A stretch of DNA of 5,514 nucleotides from Microbacteriaceae bacterium (GTDB taxonomy: Bacteria > Actinomycetota > Actinomycetes > Actinomycetales > Microbacteriaceae): the NCBI GenBank assembly GCA_023254555.1, contig JALRLI010000066.1, positions 1-5,514 of the forward strand, read 5' to 3'. The position numbers and the translations under genes are program-made. Positions within the stretch are counted from its first letter, which is position 1. The number at the start of each line of letters is the position of its first letter. Of this stretch, positions 1 to 5,514 are shown one piece after another. The notes beneath the pieces were generated by a model. That model had not been told where the DNA came from and searched no databases. It saw only the letters and a program-made list of their open reading frames with translations.

Positions 1-3000
1 GAAGTGAATGAATTCATCGTGTCGTTGTCAGCTCGCACGCTCGTTTACAAAGGCATGGTCACAACACTTCAGCTCGAGGATTTCTACCCCGATCTCAGCG
101 ACGAGCGCTACACCTCAAAACTCGCCCTCGTTCACTCTCGTTACTCGACCAACACCTTCCCATCATGGCCGCTTGCACAACCTCTTCGTATGATTGCGCA
201 CAATGGCGAGATCAACACGGTTACCGGCAACAGAAACTGGATGCGTGCCCGCGAGTCACAGCTGGCCTCAGACCTACTCGGCGACATGAAGCCGCTACTG
301 CCAATTTGTACGCCGGGCGCATCCGACTCAACCAGCTTCGATGAGGTGCTTGAGCTACTCGTGCTTGCCGGCCGGAGCCTACCGCACGCGCTGATGATGA
401 TGGTGCCGGAGGCCTGGGAGAACAACGATGACATCGACCCCGCGCTTCGTGACTTCTACGAGTATCACTCGCTGACAATTGAACCGTGGGACGGCCCGGC
501 AGCACTTGCATTCTCAGACGGCACCCTTGTCGGAGCGACTCTCGACCGAAACGGTCTTCGCCCTGGCCGCTACTTCATCACCGACGACGGCCTCATTGTG
601 CTCGGGAGTGAAGCCGGAATTTTCCCAATTGACCCTTCACGGGTGAAGCAGCTTGGCCGACTTCAGCCGGGTCGCATGCTGTTGATTGACGTTGAAGCCG
701 GCGAGATCATTGATGATCAGCAGATCAAGCGGGAGCTGACCGAGGCTCAGCCGTGGGGTGAATGGCTCGAAGAGGGGCGAATTCTTCTCAAAGAGCAGCC
801 TGAGCGCGAGCACCTCGTTCATCCGCCTGCATCGATTTCGCGCCGCCATCGCACGTTCGGCTACACCGAAGAAGAGGTGCGGCTCCTCCTGACGCCAATG
901 GCGCGCACTGGCCAGGAGCCAATCGCCGCTATGGGAAGTGACACTCCCATCGCAGTGCTGAGCGACCGACCAAGACTGGTTTTCGATTACTTTGTGCAGC
1001 ATTTCGCGCAGGTGACGAATCCGCCCCTCGATTCAATTCGCGAAGAGGTCGTCACCACGCTCAGCTGCTCGATCGGCCCCGAGCGCAATCTTCTTGCTGA
1101 GGGAGTGGACCATGCACGCCAAGTCATCCTTGATTTTCCGGTAATCAGCAACGACGAGCTTTCAAAAATTCAGCACTTCGGCGAGGTTGGTTCAGCTCAG
1201 CGCACAGTGACACTGCGCGGTCTGTATCAGGTCGATGGTGGACCGGATGCACTCAAAGCGCGCATCGAAGAGATGTGTCGTGAGGCCGACGAGGCAATCG
1301 CCTATGGCGCAGAGTTCTTGATTCTGTCAGACCGCGACTCAACAAAAGACCTTGCGCCGATTCCGTCGCTGCTGATGCTGTCTGCGATTCACAACTATTT
1401 GATTCGCAAGACAACCCGAATGAGTGTTGGGCTGATAGTCGAAGCTGGTGATGTCCGCGAGGTTCACCACGTCGCAACGCTGATTGGTTACGGCGCTTCA
1501 GCGGTGAACCCATACCTTGCGATGGAAACCGTCGAGTCTCTCGTGAGAACGGGAGTGCTGGAAGGTGTCACCGAACAAAAAGCGGTCAAGAACCTGATCA
1601 AGGCCCTTGGCAAGGGTTTGCTCAAGATTATGTCGAAGATGGGCGTATCAGCGCTCGCCTCGTATGCAGGGGCGCAGACATTTGAGGCAATCGGGCTCGG
1701 CCAAGACGTAGTAGATCAGTACTTCACCGGTACAGCATCGCGGCTCGGCGGTATAGGCATCGACGTTATTGCGCGCGAAAATCTCATGCGTCACCGCTCG
1801 GCCTATCCAGAAGACCGGGCTCCGCTTGCGCACCAGGTGCTGCCAACAGGTGGCGAATACCAGTGGCGTCGGGATGGATCACCCCACCTCTTCAATCCTG
1901 AAACCATCTACAAGCTGCAGCACGCGACTCGCGAAGGTCGTTTCGACATTTTCAAGCAGTACACCGAGCTGGTGAACAACCAGTCTGAGCACCTCATGAC
2001 GCTCCGCGGAATGTTTGGCTTCAACAGTGACCGCGAGCCAATCTCTATCGATGATGTCGAACCAATCAGTGAAATAGTGAAGCGTTTCTCAACCGGCGCG
2101 ATGAGCTACGGATCCATCTCGAAAGAGGCTCACGAGACGCTGGCAATTGCGATGAACCGGCTCGGCGGTAAGTCGAACACCGGCGAGGGTGGCGAAGACG
2201 TAGAGCGGCTGCTCGATCCCCAGCGCCGTAGTGCAATCAAGCAGGTGGCTTCGGGTCGGTTCGGTGTTACCAGCATGTATCTCACCCACGCGGATGACAT
2301 TCAGATCAAACTCGCTCAGGGTGCCAAGCCAGGTGAGGGCGGTCAGTTACCGCCTGAGAAGGTGTACCCATGGGTCGCCAAGACACGTCATGCGACTCCC
2401 GGTGTCGGGCTCATCTCGCCACCTCCGCATCACGATATCTACTCGATCGAAGACTTGAAGCAGCTGATTTTCGATTTGAAGCGGGCAAACCCGAGCGCGC
2501 GCATCCACACCAAACTGGTGAGCCAGAGTGGTATCGGTGCAGTCGCCGCCGGCGTGGCGAAGGCGTTGAGTGATGTCATTCTTGTTTCGGGCTACGACGG
2601 GGGAACCGGTGCGAGCCCCATGAACTCGCTGAAGCATGCAGGAACTCCTTGGGAGCTCGGCCTGGCTGAAACACAGCAGACACTGCGCCTCAACAACATG
2701 CGCGATCGCGTTGTGCTGCAGGTAGACGGTCAGCTCAAGACGGGTCGTGACGTTGTGATCGCAGCGCTCTTGGGCGCTGAAGAGTTTGGCTTTGCAACAG
2801 CCCCGCTCGTCGTTGAAGGCTGCATCATGATGCGCGTGTGTCACCTCGACACCTGCCCTGTTGGTGTTGCAACACAGAACCCTGAACTTCGTGCACGCTT
2901 CACGGGAAAGCCTGAGTTTGTGGTGAACTTCTTTGAGTTCATCGCCCAAGAGGTCCGGGAAATCTTGGCAGAGCTCGGCTTCAGAAGCATTGACGAGGCT

Positions 3001-4008
3001 GTCGGCTACACCGAAGCGCTCGATGTGAATCGTGCTCTTTCACACTGGAAGGCATCAGGTCTCGATTTGAGCCCAATACTGCATGATCCTTCTAACACTC
3101 AGGGTCCGAGAAAGAACAGCACAACTCAGAATCACGAGTTGGATGAACACTTTGATGTTGAGCTCATGGCGCTCGCTGCGACAGCACTTGAGACTGGTGC
3201 TGCAACCCGTTTGAAGCTGCCCATTCGAAACACCGACCGCGCAGTGGGAACGATGCTCGGTCACAACCTGACAAAGCGTTACGGGGTTGATGGGCTCGAG
3301 CCAGGCACAATTCACGTCGAGCTGACCGGAACTGCGGGTCAGTCACTCGGAGCCTTCATCCCTCGAGGAATCACGCTCGAGCTGGCTGGTCAAGCGAATG
3401 ACTACGTGGGCAAGGGCATCTCTGGCGGCGAGATAGTGCTGCACCCGAGTGCTGACGCGAAGTTCGCGGCAGATGAGAACGTCATCGCGGGTAACGTCAT
3501 CGGCTACGGCGCAACGAGCGGATCCATCTTCATTAGTGGTGTGGTCGGAGAGCGCTTCATGGTGCGAAATTCCGGCGCGGTCGCGGTCGTTGAGGGTGTG
3601 GGTGATCACGCACTCGAGTACATGACCGGCGGAATCGTGACCATCCTCGGCAAGACCGGACGAAACCTTGGTGCCGGTATGTCGGGCGGAACCGCGTTCG
3701 TACTCGACTTGAATGAGCGGATGCTCAACGCAGAGGCGATGGCTGCCGGCGAGCTCATCATCTCGCCACTCGATAACACAGACGCTGAGCTCGTGAAACA
3801 GCAACTCGAAGCGCACCTGGCTAAGACGGGCTCTCAGCGCGCTGCCGAATTGCTCGCCGACTTCGTTTCGAATGTTGGCAGGTTCAGCAAGGTGCTCCCG
3901 CGCGACTACTCAAACGTGTTGGCAGTGCGATCACACGCAACAGCAGAAGGGCTAGACCCAGACGGAGAAATTGTCTGGAACCGAATTTTGGAGGCTACTC
4001 ATGGCTGA
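1..4008 (+). CDS. gltB: Glutamate synthase large (alpha) subunit GltB, 5'-partial
   Basis: Large subunit of glutamate synthase, a cytoplasmic iron-sulfur flavoprotein that makes two glutamates from glutamine and 2-oxoglutarate. The frame is open at the left edge; the GTG at 4 is internal, not the start, because the sequence begins inside the class II amidotransferase domain. Family GltBs are about 1,500 residues and 1,335 are visible, so about 185-200 residues with the catalytic Cys are missing. Numbering from the GTG: glutaminase remainder at about 1-230, with R46, N67-G68 (in HNGEIN) and D108 fitting the known glutamine-binding and oxyanion positions; central domain at about 280-580; FMN synthase domain at about 660-1020, with [11 protein letters not shown] (777-787), [10 protein letters not shown] (863-872) and 3Fe-4S cysteines C940, C946, C951 (spacing x5, x4); C-terminal glycine-rich beta-helix domain at about 1045-1310. 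No frameshift or internal stop is seen. One oddity is KLVSQSGIG at 837-845, where most homologues I recall have KLVSE. The end overlaps gltD by 8 bases. Confidence 0.97.
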   Translation, partial: EVNEFIVSLSARTLVYKGMVTTLQLEDFYPDLSDERYTSKLALVHSRYSTNTFPSWPLAQPLRMIAHNGEINTVTGNRNWMRARESQLASDLLGDMKPLLPICTPGASDSTSFDEVLELLVLAGRSLPHALMMMVPEAWENNDDIDPALRDFYEYHSLTIEPWDGPAALAFSDGTLVGATLDRNGLRPGRYFITDDGLIVLGSEAGIFPIDPSRVKQLGRLQPGRMLLIDVEAGEIIDDQQIKRELTEAQPWGEWLEEGRILLKEQPEREHLVHPPASISRRHRTFGYTEEEVRLLLTPMARTGQEPIAAMGSDTPIAVLSDRPRLVFDYFVQHFAQVTNPPLDSIREEVVTTLSCSIGPERNLLAEGVDHARQVILDFPVISNDELSKIQHFGEVGSAQRTVTLRGLYQVDGGPDALKARIEEMCREADEAIAYGAEFLILSDRDSTKDLAPIPSLLMLSAIHNYLIRKTTRMSVGLIVEAGDVREVHHVATLIGYGASAVNPYLAMETVESLVRTGVLEGVTEQKAVKNLIKALGKGLLKIMSKMGVSALASYAGAQTFEAIGLGQDVVDQYFTGTASRLGGIGIDVIARENLMRHRSAYPEDRAPLAHQVLPTGGEYQWRRDGSPHLFNPETIYKLQHATREGRFDIFKQYTELVNNQSEHLMTLRGMFGFNSDREPISIDDVEPISEIVKRFSTGAMSYGSISKEAHETLAIAMNRLGGKSNTGEGGEDVERLLDPQRRSAIKQVASGRFGVTSMYLTHADDIQIKLAQGAKPGEGGQLPPEKVYPWVAKTRHATPGVGLISPPPHHDIYSIEDLKQLIFDLKRANPSARIHTKLVSQSGIGAVAAGVAKALSDVILVSGYDGGTGASPMNSLKHAGTPWELGLAETQQTLRLNNMRDRVVLQVDGQLKTGRDVVIAALLGAEEFGFATAPLVVEGCIMMRVCHLDTCPVGVATQNPELRARFTGKPEFVVNFFEFIAQEVREILAELGFRSIDEAVGYTEALDVNRALSHWKASGLDLSPILHDPSNTQGPRKNSTTQNHELDEHFDVELMALAATALETGAATRLKLPIRNTDRAVGTMLGHNLTKRYGVDGLEPGTIHVELTGTAGQSLGAFIPRGITLELAGQANDYVGKGISGGEIVLHPSADAKFAADENVIAGNVIGYGATSGSIFISGVVGERFMVRNSGAVAVVEGVGDHALEYMTGGIVTILGKTGRNLGAGMSGGTAFVLDLNERMLNAEAMAAGELIISPLDNTDAELVKQQLEAHLAKTGSQRAAELLADFVSNVGRFSKVLPRDYSNVLAVRSHATAEGLDPDGEIVWNRILEATHG
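2821..2856 (+). other. gltB: 3Fe-4S cluster cysteine motif within gltB
   Basis: This segment encodes C-x5-C-x4-C (residues 940, 946 and 951 counted from the GTG at 4), followed by PVGVATQ. In Azospirillum brasilense GltS the three cysteines with this spacing bind the 3Fe-4S cluster next to FMN. All three are present here, so the electron path into the synthase site looks intact. Confidence 0.9.
3990..3994 (+). promoter_or_regulatory. Ribosome binding site of gltD, inside the gltB 3' end
   Basis: GGAGG lies six bases before the ATG at 4001, an ideal Shine-Dalgarno spacing. It decides the gltD start: an in-frame TTG at 3971 would add ten residues ([10 protein letters not shown]) that do not look like the GltD family. 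The site sits inside the last codons of gltB, so ribosomes finishing gltB pass directly over it. Confidence 0.85.
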
Positions 4009-5458
4009 TCCACGCGGATTTCTCAAGCACACAGAGCGTGAGCTCCCTGCGCGTCGACCAGTTTCGGTTCGCATTCTTGACTGGAACGAAGTGTATGAAG
4101 AACGCGATGGTGAAACGGTTCGCCGCCAGGCGAGCCGTTGCATGGATTGCGGTGTGCCGTTCTGCCACAAGGGTTGTCCACTCGGCAACTTGATTCCCGA
4201 GTGGAACGATCTGGTCTACCGCGGCGCCGACCGTGCAGCGAGCGACCGGTTGCACGCAACCAACAACTTTCCGGAGTTCACCGGGCGGCTGTGCCCGGCA
4301 CCTTGTGAGTCGGCTTGTGTACTCGGTATCTCACAGCCTGCAGTGACTATCAAGCAGGTCGAAGTCTCGATTATCGATACCGCCTTCGAAAACGGCTGGG
4401 TTGATGCGATACCACCAGAACGCCTGACCGGTAAAACGGTTGCCGTTGTTGGCTCAGGCCCTGCCGGCCTCGCTGCCGCGCAGCAACTCACTCGCGCTGG
4501 GCATACAGTGGCAGTTTTCGAGCGTGATGAGAAGATTGGCGGGCTACTGCGGTTTGGTATCCCTGATTTTAAACTCGAAAAACGTCACATCGATCGCCGC
4601 ATCGAGCAGATGCAGTTCGAGGGCACGCGATTCAGGCCTGGGATCGAGATTGGGAAAGACCTCAGCTGGGCTGAACTTCGCCGTCGTTACGACGCCGTAA
4701 TCATCGCTACCGGTGCCCAGCAGCCTCGAGATCTCGCCGTGCCAGGGCGGGATGCCCGGGGCGTGCACTTCGCGATGGAATACCTCGTGCAGGCCAACCG
4801 CGAACTCGCTGGGGGAGTACCTGCCGCAATCAACGCCAAGGGCAAGCACGTCGTCGTGCTCGGTGGTGGTGACACCGGAGCAGACTGTATCGGTACTGCT
4901 CACCGGCAGGGAGCAGCCTCGGTTACCACGCTGGCAATCGGTAAGCAGCCACCGAATGAGCGCCCAGCGAGTGCCCCGTGGCCGATGCATCCGGTGTTGT
5001 TTGAAATGGCGAGTGCTCACGAAGAGGGTGGCATGCGCGAGTTTCTTGCTTCGACAGTCGAATATGTCAAAGATTCCAAGGGCGCACTCACTGGATTGCG
5101 AGTTGCTGAAACTGGATTCATCGATGGAAAGCGTGTGCCAATCCCTGGCACCGAACGCGACATCAAGGCCGACCTCGTGTTCTTAGCGCTCGGCTTCACA
5201 GGCACCGAAGAGAACGGAGCCGTCGCTGAACTTGGCCTAGACCTGAACCACAAGAGCTGTTACTCGCGCGATAGTCGTTACGCAACGAGTGAGCCTGGCG
5301 TATTTGTCGCTGGCGACGCCGGTCGGGGGCAGTCACTCATCGTCTGGGCTATCGCTGAGGGGCGGGCCGCAGCAGCTGAAGTTGATACTTTCTTGGGTGG
5401 CCATGCGCACCTGCCATCCCCAATTGAGCCAAGCGACAAGGCGATTTCAGTAAGCTAG
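4001..5458 (+). CDS. gltD: Glutamate synthase small (beta) subunit GltD, NAD(P)H-dependent
   Basis: Small subunit of glutamate synthase. It oxidises NAD(P)H with FAD and passes electrons through 4Fe-4S clusters to GltB. The 485-residue length is normal and the protein is complete from the ATG at 4001, chosen for its GGAGG site and the family-like start MADPRGFL. The N-terminal Fe-S domain has C47, C50, C55 and C59 ([13 protein letters not shown]) and then C98, C102 and C106 ([11 protein letters not shown]). An FAD Rossmann motif GSGPAG lies at 151-156, with acidic E174 at the end of the second strand. The second nucleotide-binding fold has [12 protein letters not shown] at 288-299, for NAD(P)H. 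The C-terminal FAD-contact segment [13 protein letters not shown] (433-445) is followed by [10 protein letters not shown]. After the NAD(P)H motif it carries GKQPPNERP (314-322), as in the Bacillus/eukaryotic branch, not the RRD segment of E. coli GltD. Related reductases share this fold (for example the dihydropyrimidine dehydrogenase N-terminal part), but adjacency to gltB settles the call. Confidence 0.97.
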   Translation: MADPRGFLKHTERELPARRPVSVRILDWNEVYEERDGETVRRQASRCMDCGVPFCHKGCPLGNLIPEWNDLVYRGADRAASDRLHATNNFPEFTGRLCPAPCESACVLGISQPAVTIKQVEVSIIDTAFENGWVDAIPPERLTGKTVAVVGSGPAGLAAAQQLTRAGHTVAVFERDEKIGGLLRFGIPDFKLEKRHIDRRIEQMQFEGTRFRPGIEIGKDLSWAELRRRYDAVIIATGAQQPRDLAVPGRDARGVHFAMEYLVQANRELAGGVPAAINAKGKHVVVLGGGDTGADCIGTAHRQGAASVTTLAIGKQPPNERPASAPWPMHPVLFEMASAHEEGGMREFLASTVEYVKDSKGALTGLRVAETGFIDGKRVPIPGTERDIKADLVFLALGFTGTEENGAVAELGLDLNHKSCYSRDSRYATSEPGVFVAGDAGRGQSLIVWAIAEGRAAAAEVDTFLGGHAHLPSPIEPSDKAISVS

Positions 5459-5483
5459 CCCCTACAACAGGGCGGAGGTTATA
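5459..5483 (+). promoter_or_regulatory. Short intergenic leader with ribosome binding site (GGAGG at 5474-5478)
   Basis: This 25-base gap between the gltD stop and the next start contains GGCGGAGG, with the GGAGG core five bases before the GTG at 5484. There is no room for a separate promoter of normal size within the gap and no terminator-like hairpin with a T run. The downstream gene is therefore probably read from the gltBD transcript, although a promoter inside gltD cannot be excluded. Confidence 0.75.
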
Positions 5484-5514
5484 GTGCTCAACACGCGTTT
5501 CACCGAGCTCCTGG
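5484..5514 (+). CDS. Start of a downstream gene, 3'-partial; possibly a nitronate monooxygenase-like flavoprotein
   Basis: Only ten codons are visible, reading VLNTRFTELL (initiator as Met), before the window ends. The start is well supported: the GTG at 5484 follows a GGAGG site by five bases, it is the first possible start after an in-frame TAA at 5451, and no other ATG, GTG or TTG lies between. The peptide resembles the usual opening of nitronate monooxygenase/2-nitropropane dioxygenase family proteins, FMN enzymes that often begin with a short lead, then TRFTELLG or TRITELLG, then a segment such as HPIVQGGM. Those decisive residues are beyond the edge, so the function is a guess from memory. 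It does not look like the start of pyruvate kinase, a gene I recall near gltBD in some related actinobacteria. The gene itself is likely real; its product is uncertain. Confidence 0.5.
   Translation, partial: MLNTRFTELL

Noticed and set aside
4..6. GTG at position 4 as the gltB start codon.
   Set aside because: The codon before it is in frame and open, and the residues that follow match the middle of the amidotransferase domain, so the real start is upstream of the window.
2347..2949. A 200-codon open frame on the - strand, opposite the gltB synthase domain.
   Set aside because: It lies fully opposite a highly conserved gltB segment with clear family motifs, and its translation (rich in Arg, His and Cys) resembles no family I know. 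Long antisense frames are common opposite coding sequence of moderately high G+C.
3343..3816. A 157-codon open frame on the - strand, opposite the GltB C-terminal domain.
   Set aside because: It is an antisense shadow of the glycine-rich beta-helix coding region; its translation shows no recognisable domain and it has no independent context.
3971..3973. TTG at 3971 as the gltD start.
   Set aside because: It adds ten residues that do not look like the family and overlaps gltB by 38 bases, while the ATG at 4001 has an ideal ribosome binding site.
4544..5020. A 158-codon open frame on the - strand within gltD.
   Set aside because: It is opposite the FAD/NAD(P)H-binding region of gltD, which is clearly the true coding strand, and it has no recognisable protein features.
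5458..5473. Short inverted repeat GCCC...GGGC between gltD and the next gene, considered as a terminator or RNA switch.
   Set aside because: The stem is only four G-C pairs (five with a bulge) and no T run follows. It could touch the edge of the ribosome binding site but is too weak to call.
1..5514. A search for a novel defence, mobile or regulatory system across the window.
   Set aside because: Nearly every base is accounted for by two well-known, intact-looking enzyme subunits with matching codon style. No repeats, insertion sequence ends, tRNA or foreign-looking segment were seen.

Overview
The window holds a large part of a bacterial glutamate synthase (GOGAT) operon, all on the + strand. 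It looks like chromosomal housekeeping DNA from an actinobacterium, most likely of the order Micrococcales and perhaps Microbacteriaceae. That placement rests on remembered family sequence style (for example the C-terminal GltB ending [19 protein letters not shown] and the GltD stretch [11 protein letters not shown]) and on use of GTG starts with strong GGAGG ribosome binding sites. By eye the base composition is mid-to-upper 50s % G+C, rather low for that group. I cannot name a species.

Layout: positions 1-4008 encode the large subunit GltB, open at the left edge. Roughly the first 185-200 residues, including the expected catalytic N-terminal cysteine, lie outside the window. Positions 4001-5458 encode the complete small subunit GltD, which overlaps the end of gltB by 8 bases. 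After a 25-base gap, a third gene starts with GTG at 5484 and runs off the right edge. Only ten codons of it are visible; they resemble the start of nitronate monooxygenase-type flavoproteins, which is a tentative call.

How the genes work together: GltD takes electrons from a reduced pyridine nucleotide through FAD and passes them through iron-sulfur clusters to the FMN and 3Fe-4S centre of GltB. GltB hydrolyses glutamine in its amidotransferase domain and channels the ammonia to its synthase domain, where it is added to 2-oxoglutarate and reduced, giving two glutamates overall. The close packing of the three genes suggests a single transcript.

I found no mobile element, RNA gene, CRISPR array, terminator or convincing novel system. 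The second-look items are modest: a Glu-to-Gln change in a usually conserved GltB synthase segment, a GltD nucleotide-binding site without the RRD-type segment of E. coli and Azospirillum GltD, the overlapping gltB/gltD junction, and the identity of the downstream gene.
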